Positions 1 to 6,955 are shown, counted from the first letter of the stretch. The stretch: DNA of 28,462 nt from Candidatus Helarchaeota archaeon (GCA_013375405.1 JABXJU010000029.1:1-28462); one strand, 5' to 3'. Notes: generated by a model not told the origin, from the sequence alone. Translations and numbers: made by a program.

Positions 1-14
1 TGCTCTTCCGATCT
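1..14. other. Sequencing-adapter remnant at contig end
   Basis: The first 14 bases, TGCTCTTCCGATCT, are identical to the 3' end of the Illumina TruSeq read-2 adapter (established knowledge of that adapter). A 14-base exact match placed precisely at the first base is best explained as untrimmed adapter, so biological sequence probably begins at about base 15 and the window starts at an assembly end. Confidence 0.88.
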
Positions 15-120
15 AAACCTCGGTATGGCAAGCCTTATAAGAATGCTGTAGAGTGTTCCAGTGACTGGATGGTATTCCGGACAGTTTTCCTGAGAGAGCT
101 GGAAAGGGCTCACATTGGAA

Positions 121-173
121 AATGAGAACCACAGAGGTCGCGGGTCCGAAGCCCGCTGGGAGCACCTTTTTTT
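121..173 (+). tRNA. tRNA-like 3' half (T arm, acceptor 3' strand) plus T-run
   Basis: Bases 140-156 form a perfect 5-bp stem, GCGGG/CCCGC, closing a 7-base loop TCCGAAG. An AGGTC variable-region-like stretch precedes it, and TGGGAGC-A-CC then seven T follow. This is the layout of a tRNA T arm, 3' acceptor strand, discriminator and transcription end. I could not find a 5' acceptor partner of the GCTCCCA type or a clear anticodon arm in bases 15-120. Either the 5' half lies beyond the contig edge with an intron between, or this is another small RNA. Bases 101-124 can form two short hairpins with GGAA loops. The amino acid identity cannot be assigned. Confidence 0.4.
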
Positions 174-310
174 AAATTTAAAAAAAAAATGAAACTTATG
201 CAAAAAGGGAGATAAATTTATTTAACCAGTTGCTTTCGAGCGAGGTAAATCGTGGAGATAATAAACACAGCAAGTGCAATAAACGTTGAAAAAAGATCAT
301 TTTACTACCT

Positions 311-325
311 ATACAAATATATTAG
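311..325 (+). promoter_or_regulatory. TATA-box-like element for the 418-aa-class gene
   Basis: An AT-rich TATA-like stretch, AAATATATTAG, is centred near 319. The expected archaeal start site 25-28 bases downstream would fall at about 344-347, only 12-15 bases before the ATG at 359, consistent with a very short leader. The rest of 174-310 shows A/T runs and no gene. Confidence 0.4.
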
Positions 326-358
326 AAAATTCTAAATATTAGAGTGAGAGTGAGAACG

Positions 359-1600
359 ATGGAAATTTATGAAATGAGTGAGTTAAAGTTACGGAAACCA
401 GGCGAAGTTTTAAGAGAAATTCCGGATCATTATTACTCGAAGAGATTCATACCTTTGTGTGATAATTTGTTCACAGCATTGCGGTTATCAGATAATTGGG
501 GGCAATTTGCAGGACGACGGAGTGATATAATGTCATTTGATGATAATTTTTCCAAAAATGTTAGAAATCGGTTGGATGATGCTTTTAATACTTCCAAAGA
601 AGAGAACATAGTGGGAATATCAAAAGAAAGGCAGAAGCAAACAGTCAGCTTTTGGGGCTACCCACCAACCCTCCCAATACGAATGGATATGCAGACACTT
701 AGCACCACGATGATCTATGGGCCTTCAGTGGATATTAGTTTTGCAAGCTTATCAGATGATGATAGGGACTTATTGTTCATTTTTAACCTTCATGTGGAGG
801 AATCGATCCCACAAGAGGAGGGATTATGGTTTTTGGTGCGGTCAGAGAATCCTGATATCTTTAATCGCCGCCATATGAAGCTCGGTATACGCCTTGCAGA
901 CCTAGGGAAGAAGATCAAGGATAATATTGAGGTGGCAAGACGCATTCGAGATATCTTGATTGATATCCGAAACGAGCGCACTCCGCAATGGTCCCACAGT
1001 GCCTATTATATCGCGGTCTTTTTTATGGCTGGAGTTGCAAATACCACGATGGAACTATCCAACTGGAATTCTTTGGGTGAGATTTGGGACGGCGTGAATG
1101 CAGCGGAACGTTATGGGCTTGGAAATTGTATCTACAATTACCAACCGCTTCCACCAATTCTTAATATGATGTTTCAGTTAGAACGTCCGATGTGGATAGA
1201 AAGACTAGCAAATGCTTTAACGGGAGGACAGTTATACATAAATCACTTTGAAAAGTCAAATCTTAAAGAAATGAAAAAGCAGAGTTATGATATATACGAT
1301 ATTTACATGCGATTCTATTCATGGCAGCTCCACCAAGGGATTGTTCTTCCGAGTCAAACCTTGAAAGCCATCCCTCCGGTCTATGATAACACAAAAAATG
1401 AATGGATTAAATACGGTTTCGACTTTCCCAAGGGGCCACGGATTCATTATGAGGATTTAGGTTTAACCTATGAGGAGATGCTTGATGGAGTTTTATTGGA
1501 TATTACTAATAAAAGTAAGGTGGAAAAGGTTACCCGAGAAAATATCATCTCCATCGGGCACGGTCTGGAGACTAAATATCTGCGTCCTGAAAAGGAATAA
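359..1600 (+). CDS. Conserved-looking hypothetical protein (413 aa)
   Basis: I do not recognise this protein. It is soluble, with no signal peptide or membrane segment. It starts with charged helices and has a central stretch rich in Trp, Tyr and Asn (for example WNSLGEIWDGVNAAERYGLG and NCIYNYQPLPPILNMMF). No nucleotide-binding or metal-binding signature is evident. GTG codons at 344 and 350 are in-frame alternatives (418 aa from 344). I prefer the ATG at 359 because the TATA-like box predicts a transcript start near 345. It is a single gene on the plus strand, separated from selB by an sRNA, so a role in selenocysteine metabolism is not supported by position alone. Codon use looks normal and the reading frame is intact. 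Confidence 0.75.
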   Translation: MEIYEMSELKLRKPGEVLREIPDHYYSKRFIPLCDNLFTALRLSDNWGQFAGRRSDIMSFDDNFSKNVRNRLDDAFNTSKEENIVGISKERQKQTVSFWGYPPTLPIRMDMQTLSTTMIYGPSVDISFASLSDDDRDLLFIFNLHVEESIPQEEGLWFLVRSENPDIFNRRHMKLGIRLADLGKKIKDNIEVARRIRDILIDIRNERTPQWSHSAYYIAVFFMAGVANTTMELSNWNSLGEIWDGVNAAERYGLGNCIYNYQPLPPILNMMFQLERPMWIERLANALTGGQLYINHFEKSNLKEMKKQSYDIYDIYMRFYSWQLHQGIVLPSQTLKAIPPVYDNTKNEWIKYGFDFPKGPRIHYEDLGLTYEEMLDGVLLDITNKSKVEKVTRENIISIGHGLETKYLRPEKE

Positions 1601-1687
1601 AAATTAGGGTAGGTTTATAATGCATACTATTGGGGAAATTCCTGATTTATAGTCTATTTTTACTTTTTGAAGGGAATACGAAAGAGA

Positions 1688-1700
1688 TGATTTTTAATAG
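1688..1700 (+). promoter_or_regulatory. TATA-like element upstream of box C/D sRNA and selB
   Basis: A TTTTTAATAGG stretch is centred near 1694, about 26 bases before the 5' end of the terminal stem of the sRNA at 1720. That is the usual archaeal TATA-to-start distance. The same transcript could continue into selB at 1825. Confidence 0.45.
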
Positions 1701-1719
1701 GAATTAAATTAAGGTTAAA

Positions 1720-1790
1720 TTGGAGTCGATGATGAAGAATCCGGTTCTCGGACAGAAGAATGATGAGCAAACTACCTCGGAGACTCCAGA
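1720..1790 (+). ncRNA. Box C/D guide sRNA (dual guide) in the selB leader
   Basis: The sequence shows a terminal stem TTGGAGTC (1720-1727)/GACTCCAG (1782-1789), box C ATGATGA (1729-1735), a 13-base guide, D'-like CGGA (1749-1752), a 7-base spacer, C' ATGATGA (1760-1766), an 11-base guide and D-like CGGA (1778-1781). Both D boxes deviate from CUGA in the same way. The first guide contains AATCCGGTTC, complementary to GAACCGGATT of the conserved archaeal 16S segment GAACCGGATTAGATACCC. The second contains CAAACTACC, complementary to GGTAGTTTG of the universal 23S segment GGGUAGUUUGACUGGGG. Under the N+5 rule the methylated bases would be the first C of AACCGG in 16S and the A of GGGUA in 23S. 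The rRNA sequences are from memory. Two independent rRNA matches make chance unlikely. Confidence 0.78.
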
Positions 1791-1824
1791 AATCCCACCT
1801 AATTTATAGGAAAGGATAATTAAA

Positions 1825-3207
1825 TTGAAGATACCGGTTCATATAGGGCTTTTTGGGCATATAGATCATGGGAAAACTGCAATTGCAGCGAAGTTGAGTG
1901 AAAAGATTTCAACGGCGGGACTAGATAAACATCCTCAGGCGCAAGAGCGAGGGATAACAATTGATATTGGGTTCACGGCATTTGAACTGAATGAATACCT
2001 CGCGGTCTTAGTTGATGCGCCGGGACATGCTGATTTGATCAGCAACGTAGTCGCAGCGGCGAATATTATTGATGTCGCGATTTTAGTTATAGCTGCCGAT
2101 GAGGGGCCCAAAATCCAAACCGGGGAACATATCCTGATTCTTGAGCATTTTGGGGTGAATGTGGTCATTGCCCTCAACAAGATAGACCTTGTAGAGCAAC
2201 AGAAATTAGGAGAAATAACTAAGCAAATTAGGGAAGTATTAAAGAAGACAAGATTTGAGAATGCGGCGATTATTCCGACCTCCGCCAAAACGGGGAAGGG
2301 GATGCAAGAATTGAAAGAGGCAGTCTATTCCATTTTGACTCCGCCGAATCGAAAAATTGAAGGAACATTCAAAATGCCGATAGATCATGCATTCCCAATC
2401 AAAGGAGCGGGAACCGTTTTAACTGGAACGATTCACCGAGGAAAAATTGCCGTAGGGGATTCAATTGAAATAACACCGATAGGCCTCTTCGGGAAAATCA
2501 AAAGTATTCAAAGTTTTAAGGAAAATTTATCTACAGCATCTGCGGGAGACCGTGTCGGGATGGCAATCCCTGGAATAGACTCGAAAAAAATCTATAGGGG
2601 CTGTTATGCCACTCATCCAGAGACATTGACTAAAACAAATAGAATAAACATTAAAGCGCAGATCAATCAATTATTTAAGGGCCTTTTAACCCAAAAAATG
2701 CAAATTCATGTTACTGTAGGTATGCCAACAGTTCCGGGCATAATTTATCCATATGAACCCTATGGAAGTAAATATATTCTTTTAAATGAAGTACATCCAG
2801 GACAGAAATTTTTCGCTTATATTGTTTTAAATGAACAGGTCGCAGTCGAAAGTGGAGATCCAATAGTTATTTCACGTCTTGATCTTCCACCTACCACATT
2901 ACGCATTGTTGGTAGTGGAGTAATAATAGAACCTGCGCCCAAGCACATTGAATTCTATCGTGAGCAAAAAAAAGTGGGGATTGTTAGAATTCCAATTCAT
3001 AAGCGGGGAAGTATCGTAGAGGGATTAGTGCAAACGAGAGAAGGTGCTCAAAAGATGATGGGGGCAGGAGTCATTACAGAAACCGGAATTGAAGGAAAAA
3101 TCCTCTCATCTTTCGGCACAAAGTCAAACCTGATAATTAAATTCTCAAAGACGCCCAAAGAAAGGGAGAAAGTATTTTTAAAAAGACTTAGGAAGGTTAA
3201 ACTTTGA
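1825..3207 (+). CDS. selB: Selenocysteine-specific elongation factor (SelB / EFSec)
   Basis: This GTPase delivers Sec-tRNA(Sec) to the ribosome at recoded UGA codons. Visible motifs are G1 GHIDHGKT (residues 11-18), the switch I region ERGITIDIGF (41-50), G3 DAPGH (64-68), G4 NKID (118-121) and a G5-like TSAKTGKG (about 152-159). EF-Tu-like beta-barrel domains II and III follow, with GAGTVLTGTI typical of domain II. A final roughly 90-residue domain IV contains a glycine-rich IEGKILSSFGTKS segment resembling the archaeal/eukaryotic form rather than the bacterial winged-helix tail. At 460 aa it matches archaeal SelB and lacks the longer eukaryotic extension. The start is TTG, 15 bases after a possible short ORF and just behind the box C/D sRNA. 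Its stop overlaps the TTG start of SepSecS (TTGA), so the two genes form an operon. Confidence 0.95.
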   Translation: MKIPVHIGLFGHIDHGKTAIAAKLSEKISTAGLDKHPQAQERGITIDIGFTAFELNEYLAVLVDAPGHADLISNVVAAANIIDVAILVIAADEGPKIQTGEHILILEHFGVNVVIALNKIDLVEQQKLGEITKQIREVLKKTRFENAAIIPTSAKTGKGMQELKEAVYSILTPPNRKIEGTFKMPIDHAFPIKGAGTVLTGTIHRGKIAVGDSIEITPIGLFGKIKSIQSFKENLSTASAGDRVGMAIPGIDSKKIYRGCYATHPETLTKTNRINIKAQINQLFKGLLTQKMQIHVTVGMPTVPGIIYPYEPYGSKYILLNEVHPGQKFFAYIVLNEQVAVESGDPIVISRLDLPPTTLRIVGSGVIIEPAPKHIEFYREQKKVGIVRIPIHKRGSIVEGLVQTREGAQKMMGAGVITETGIEGKILSSFGTKSNLIIKFSKTPKEREKVFLKRLRKVKL

Positions 3208-4523
3208 AAGATCTCAAAATAAATTTTCAAGATTTAATACCTGCAAATATGGAAAAAAAAGGGGAGACAATATTAAAGAGTATACTCCAGCCAATCAAAG
3301 TATTTTGGGAGCAGCGGAAAATCCCAGAGGAAGGGTGGAGAGATGAAACCATTGAACTATGTTTAAAATTATTTACATGGATGGATACCGATAAAGATCC
3401 GAAGGCGGTGCGAATCGGCGAGAGAGAAGCGCGAGTCGCGTCTCCATTAGTATCAAAATTAGCCTATGGATTTAATCATGGAATTGGAAGGAGTGGTGAA
3501 ATTTCAGCACCACAACCAAAAGCGCCAGGTACGTCAATCATGTATCAGATAACCAATCGCCTTGCCTTGCAGGCTTTAAAGAAATTTGGTGTGCCGAACC
3601 TTAAGAGTGCAATTGTAGTACCGCTTTCCACTGGAATGAGCATTGGGCTCACCTTTGCAGCTATAAGAAAAAAATTAAAACGAAGAAATGTCCTATGCAC
3701 TCGAATTGATCACACATCCCCTATAAAAGGATTAGAGTTGGTAGGACTTAATCCTCAGATTGTTGAGAGTACATTGATCAATGATTCGGTCCAAGTGGAT
3801 CCTGATTTAATCAGGAAAAAAATTAATGAAGATACTATAGGTGTTCTCTCTACTACCACCTTTTTCCCCCCACGGGAATCTGACAATATTAAGGAAATCG
3901 CCAAGATTGCACAGGAACATGATATTTATCATGTTATAAACAATGCATATGGAGTTCAAAGTCGAGAAATCATGAAAAAAATTCAAGGAGCAATTGATTC
4001 TGGGCGAGTGGATGGCATTATTCAGAGCACGGATAAAAATTTTTTAACACCGATCGGTGGTGCTATAATCGCCGCTCCTTCTGAATCATTTATTGCAGAA
4101 ATTAGTCAATGTTATGCTGGAAGAGCAACAGCAGCACCAATAATTCAGTTTTTATCCGCATTGCTCTCTTTTGGCATTCAAGGTTATGAAAAATTAAGAG
4201 ATATTCAGGAAAAAAATCGATTATTGTTAGAAGAACTTTTGAGAGAAGTAGCGCAAATCCATGATGAGCAGACTTTGCAAGTAGTTAATCCAATTGCCTG
4301 TGCTATGACTTTAGATCATCAAGATCCTAAGAAAATTGGTGGGATTCTCTATGAATTACGTGTAACGGGACCTCGAGCTTATAAAAAAGGTGATAAATGG
4401 GGCGCTTGTTATGATAATTATCCTCATAATTATCTCTGTCTCAATACTGCCATCGGAAGTCATGAATCTGACGTTCGAGAGGCAGTTCAGCGTTTGGAAA
4501 AGGCATTGGAACAAGCAAAGTGA
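3204..4523 (+). CDS. spcS: O-phosphoseryl-tRNA(Sec) selenium transferase (SepSecS)
   Basis: This PLP enzyme converts phosphoseryl-tRNA(Sec) to selenocysteyl-tRNA(Sec) using selenophosphate, the last step of the archaeal/eukaryotic Sec route. Recognisable features are the tRNA/phosphate-binding block GRSGEISAPQPKAPG (about residues 95-109), the following ITNRLALQALKKFG helix, the fold-type-I core with HVINNAYG, and the PLP Schiff-base lysine in STDKNFLTPIGG (K278). At 439 aa it is close to archaeal family members. The TTG start overlaps the selB stop by 4 bases, indicating translational coupling. Its substrate would be made by PSTK, which lies about 21 kb away at 25677-26486, and its tRNA lies 0.8 kb downstream at 5340-5432. 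No key residue is missing. Confidence 0.95.
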   Translation: MKDLKINFQDLIPANMEKKGETILKSILQPIKVFWEQRKIPEEGWRDETIELCLKLFTWMDTDKDPKAVRIGEREARVASPLVSKLAYGFNHGIGRSGEISAPQPKAPGTSIMYQITNRLALQALKKFGVPNLKSAIVVPLSTGMSIGLTFAAIRKKLKRRNVLCTRIDHTSPIKGLELVGLNPQIVESTLINDSVQVDPDLIRKKINEDTIGVLSTTTFFPPRESDNIKEIAKIAQEHDIYHVINNAYGVQSREIMKKIQGAIDSGRVDGIIQSTDKNFLTPIGGAIIAAPSESFIAEISQCYAGRATAAPIIQFLSALLSFGIQGYEKLRDIQEKNRLLLEELLREVAQIHDEQTLQVVNPIACAMTLDHQDPKKIGGILYELRVTGPRAYKKGDKWGACYDNYPHNYLCLNTAIGSHESDVREAVQRLEKALEQAK

Positions 4524-4645
4524 ATCCCCTTCAATACTTTCTTATTAAAGGTTTATTTTATATGATAAATTATAATAATTGTCAAATGATTATCGATAAC
4601 TGGTGAAATAGTACGACAATCAAAGATCCAATCGAATACGACGAT

Positions 4646-5311
4646 ATGATCAAAAATTTCCCTTGTAAAACTAAAAATTTGAAATTGGATCTACCATCAT
4701 CGCTTGCATTCGATATTCTATATCATACGGTAAATACACCGAGAAGTTATTGTATCAACTTGGAAGAAACTATTGAATCTGAAACTGAAACTTTTTATGC
4801 AAAAGCACTAATAACACTCACTACATCCTCTGCGGAACAAATTCTTGTGAAACTTACAGGAAATCACCTAGGCGAAGTCTCTCTTAATGTATGGTCATAT
4901 GATGAACAAGTTATCGAAAAATTTTTAGCACTTGTGGAAAAACGTTTGAATGAGGTATTATTAAACCTGAAGGCCTGTGATGAGATACGATTGCAAGACC
5001 TTCGTAGTGGGATTACGATTTTAAAAGAGCTTGATCGTGTCTATTATTATTCCTTATATGGTGAAAAATTTCGCCGTATTTATTTCATGCTGGCCGACAG
5101 CCGAGAACGCCTCTATAAGATAATGATCAAAGGCACCTATGGAAGTTTTAATCCTGCCTTAATGGAGATGCAAACATATTTAGGGATGCTTTTAAATCAT
5201 GATCAAGAAAGTTCAATCCAAGAACCGGAATCGATGAAAGTGGGCCTAGCTACTTTGAAGTGGAAACGCTGGATAATCATATTACTCCAAAGAATACTAC
5301 ATCAGGAATAA
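4646..5311 (+). CDS. Hypothetical protein downstream of SepSecS (221 aa)
   Basis: I do not recognise the family. The protein looks soluble, with an alternating beta/helix N-terminal half (about 1-75, containing a repeated Thr/Ser-rich strand region), a helical middle with a basic region LADSRERLYKIMIKG (about 150-164), and a hydrophobic/basic end KWKRWIIILLQRILHQ that could be a membrane-peripheral or amphipathic helix. No Cys/His metal motif is seen. It lies on the same strand as selB-SepSecS, after a 122-base gap containing a TATA-like TTTTATATGATAA (about 4555-4567), so it may have its own promoter. The ATG at 4646 has no clear Shine-Dalgarno sequence, and the nearest upstream in-frame stop is TGA at 4604. 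Its position between SepSecS and tRNA-Sec makes a Sec-related role possible but unproven. Confidence 0.7.
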   Translation: MIKNFPCKTKNLKLDLPSSLAFDILYHTVNTPRSYCINLEETIESETETFYAKALITLTTSSAEQILVKLTGNHLGEVSLNVWSYDEQVIEKFLALVEKRLNEVLLNLKACDEIRLQDLRSGITILKELDRVYYYSLYGEKFRRIYFMLADSRERLYKIMIKGTYGSFNPALMEMQTYLGMLLNHDQESSIQEPESMKVGLATLKWKRWIIILLQRILHQE

Positions 5312-5339
5312 GAATAACGAAAATCAAAGGATAAGTATT

Positions 5340-5432
5340 TGGCGGCGACCTGACAGAATCGAACTGTATACTCTTCGCAAGTATACCGGATTTGAAGTCC
5401 GGTGCCAAGGACCACCTCAGCCGCAGGTCGCC
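5340..5432 (-). tRNA. selC: tRNA-Sec (anticodon UCA)
   Basis: Read on the minus strand, the gene has a 9-bp acceptor stem (GGCGACCTG/CAGGTCGCC), a 7-bp D stem (GCTGAGG/CCTTGGC) with the tiny loop TGGT, anticodon stem CCGGA/TCCGG around loop CTTCAAA with anticodon TCA, and a long variable arm (ATACT/AGTAT with a TGCGAAG loop). The T arm is 4 bp (ACAG/CTGT) with loop TTCGATT, the discriminator is G, and CCA is encoded. The 9/4 acceptor/T geometry and extended D stem are the hallmarks of archaeal/eukaryotic selenocysteine tRNA. It lies 28 bases downstream of, and codirectional with, the small Cys-rich gene at 5461-5658. It is convergent with the 221-aa gene. Confidence 0.96.
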
Positions 5433-5460
5433 TCAATTTGGAATTGAAAATCAATTGAAG

Positions 5461-5658
5461 TTATCTAGAACAAGACCCACAAGGGCCACTTGAACTACAC
5501 GGACCACAGGAACCTGTACCACCAGTAACCATTGAATTTTTATCGTATAATGCTGTCCAACATTCCCGACAAACATAAATGTTGCCTAATTCTTTATGCC
5601 GAGCTAAAAGCAGACTTAAATCAGGGTTACTTTTTTCGCAAAGCTTACATTGTGCCAT
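5461..5658 (-). CDS. Small Cys-rich zinc-binding-type protein (65 aa)
   Basis: The N-terminal half carries a CKLC and CRECW pair (Cys-x2-Cys ... Cys-x2-Cys, about 29 residues apart), typical of a zinc knuckle or treble-clef-like fold. The C-terminal tail is Gly/Ser-rich with four further cysteines in CGPC and CGSC arrangements (GSCGPCSSSGPCGSCSR). I chose the ATG at 5656-5658 (MAQCKLC); a GTG three codons upstream (5665-5667) is the alternative, giving 68 aa. The gene ends 28 bases before tRNA-Sec on the same strand and is likely cotranscribed with it. The CxxC tail could bind metal or act in redox or selenium handling, but that is inference from composition and context. No in-frame TGA is present. 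Confidence 0.75.
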   Translation of the reverse strand: MAQCKLCEKSNPDLSLLLARHKELGNIYVCRECWTALYDKNSMVTGGTGSCGPCSSSGPCGSCSR

Positions 5659-5707
5659 CTTTAACACTTATTATTAAGTTGATTTTACTATAATATCAAG
5701 GAATTAA

Positions 5708-5722
5708 AGATTTTATATAAAT
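5708..5722 (+). promoter_or_regulatory. TATA-box-like element for the MMP2-like gene
   Basis: TTTTATATAAATA at 5711-5723 places a transcription start at about 5742, roughly 24 bases before the TTG start codon at 5766. It sits in the 107-base divergent region with the Cys-rich gene. Confidence 0.5.
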
Positions 5723-5765
5723 ACGCCTCAAGTTTCTATTAAAGTTTTGATAGTAGGGTTATAGA

Positions 5766-6761
5766 TTGAATATTAAAGAACTTGCAAAATCAATTGCTCA
5801 ATTTGAGGGCATTACAAGAAAATATCCAATTTCTGAACTTATTTTACCTCTTACAGAAAGTTTAAGGTATAAGTTTCCTCAGCTTGAAATTATTGGTAGT
5901 TTTGGTGAGGATTCGGCTATTGTAGAGGTTTCTGAGGTATCATATACGCATTATTTCCTATTAGCAATGGATGGAATGTGGTCTAAACTTATCCAAGCAG
6001 ATCCTGAAATAGCGGGATACTTTGCTGTGTTAGTCAACGTCAATGATATAATTTGCAAAGGTGGGATTCCAATTGCGCTATTGGATATGCTTGCTTATCA
6101 AAATGAAACTATCGGAAAATTATTAGTCAAGGGAATGGTTAAAGGATCTGAAAAATTTGGTATACCAATCGTAGGAGGGCATTTACATCCCAATAATGAA
6201 TTTAATTCACTTTCTATAGCAATTTTTGGAGTTGTTCCCAAAGACGAGGTGATTTTTTCAAGTAATGCCCAAGTGGGGGATGATATACTTATTGCAGTAG
6301 ATTTAGATGGTAAGTTTCGTGAAAATTTTCGGTATGCGTGGGATACTACTACTCATAAGTCGCCTAAACAGGTACAAGCAATTTGTGGGATTATGAGAAC
6401 AATCGCAGAGAAGAAATTAATGCATACAGCAAAGGACATTTCAAATCCTGGAATGGTGGGTACTCTAGGAATGTTACTCGATGCTAGTAATAAGGGGGGG
6501 AGTTTGGATATAACAAAAATACCAATGAAAGAAAATGAATCTCTTGAGCAATGGTTATGTATGTATCCTGGTTTTGGAATTGTCTCAACATGTGACTTTG
6601 CTAATTCAAAAGAAATAGTGCAAATTTTTAAGAAAGATGGGATTACCGCAAAAATGTGTGGAACTGTCGAAGACAATCATGCCCTTTATTTATCCGATGG
6701 TAAAGAAAGAGTGCCTGTTTTAGATTTTAAGAAAGATAATGTTTCTGGATGCCCCCGATAA
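5766..6761 (+). CDS. AIR-synthase-related protein, methanogenesis-marker-2-like
   Basis: This is a PurM/SelD/ThiL-fold protein. The glycine-rich ATP-binding stretch FGEDSAIVE (residues 46-54) matches the GxGDDAA motif of the superfamily. It is followed by AMDGMW, the dimer-interface block VLVNVNDIICKGG and the GGHLHP segment. Long stretches (WDTTTHKSP, AKDISNPGMVGTLGMLLD, MYPGFGIV) agree with my memory of methanogenesis marker protein 2, whose reaction is not established. It lacks the catalytic Cys/Sec-Lys loop of true selenophosphate synthase near the N terminus, so calling it SelD would be unsafe. Its place next to tRNA-Sec makes a role in ATP-dependent activation of Se or S chemistry conceivable. 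The TTG start is the first possible one after an in-frame TAG and is supported by the TATA box upstream. Confidence 0.85.
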   Translation: MNIKELAKSIAQFEGITRKYPISELILPLTESLRYKFPQLEIIGSFGEDSAIVEVSEVSYTHYFLLAMDGMWSKLIQADPEIAGYFAVLVNVNDIICKGGIPIALLDMLAYQNETIGKLLVKGMVKGSEKFGIPIVGGHLHPNNEFNSLSIAIFGVVPKDEVIFSSNAQVGDDILIAVDLDGKFRENFRYAWDTTTHKSPKQVQAICGIMRTIAEKKLMHTAKDISNPGMVGTLGMLLDASNKGGSLDITKIPMKENESLEQWLCMYPGFGIVSTCDFANSKEIVQIFKKDGITAKMCGTVEDNHALYLSDGKERVPVLDFKKDNVSGCPR

Positions 6762-6762
6762 T

Positions 6763-6909
6763 TTAAAATCCAGGTAGTCCTGCAGTACATGCATCATATT
6801 GACATCCCCCTAATTCAAAAAATTGGCCTAGTGTTAAACCTAACGCAATAAAAGCAAATCCAACTAAAATAACTATCAGTAAAACTGTTTTTTGGTGAAA
6901 TTCTTTCAT
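6763..6909 (-). CDS. Small single-span membrane protein (48 aa)
   Basis: A 48-codon minus-strand frame starts MKEFHQKTVLLIVILVGFAF. One hydrophobic helix spans about residues 9-26, followed by a short outer tail with two cysteines (CQYDAC, C36 and C41) and a Gly/Pro-rich end. An AGGAG Shine-Dalgarno sequence (6918-6922) lies 8 bases before the ATG at 6907-6909, and a TATA-like box (about 6945-6953) lies at the right distance. These signals make it more credible than its length suggests. It is convergent with the MMP2-like gene (1-base gap between stops). The function is unknown; the short-span topology with a paired-Cys tail suggests a small membrane-bound redox or assembly factor, which is speculation. 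Confidence 0.65.
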   Translation of the reverse strand: MKEFHQKTVLLIVILVGFAFIALGLTLGQFFELGGCQYDACTAGLPGF

Positions 6910-6942
6910 TTCATGTACTCCTAAAATAGGACAATCAGAGAT

Positions 6943-6955
6943 AATTTTTTATAAG
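6943..6955. promoter_or_regulatory. Shared divergent TATA-like element
   Basis: TTTTTTATAAGC at about 6944-6955 can serve as a TATA box in both directions. On the minus strand it is about 25-30 bases before the leader of the 48-aa gene. On the plus strand it is about 27 bases before the first base of the structured RNA at 6976. Confidence 0.45.

Noticed and set aside
1720..1790. SECIS-like element regulating selB
   Set aside because: An ATGA/GGA core and closing stem exist, but there is no long helix II or AA apical loop; the C/D layout explains all boxes.
1729..1809. 26-codon ORF (MMKNPVLGQKNDEQTTSETP...) just before selB
   Set aside because: Its two ATGATGA stretches are better explained as C and C' boxes of the box C/D sRNA, whose guides match rRNA. 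The peptide has no recognisable property.
5766..6761. Selenophosphate synthase (SelD)
   Set aside because: The fold is the same, but the catalytic Cys/Sec and Lys loop is absent and the conserved blocks fit methanogenesis marker 2 better.
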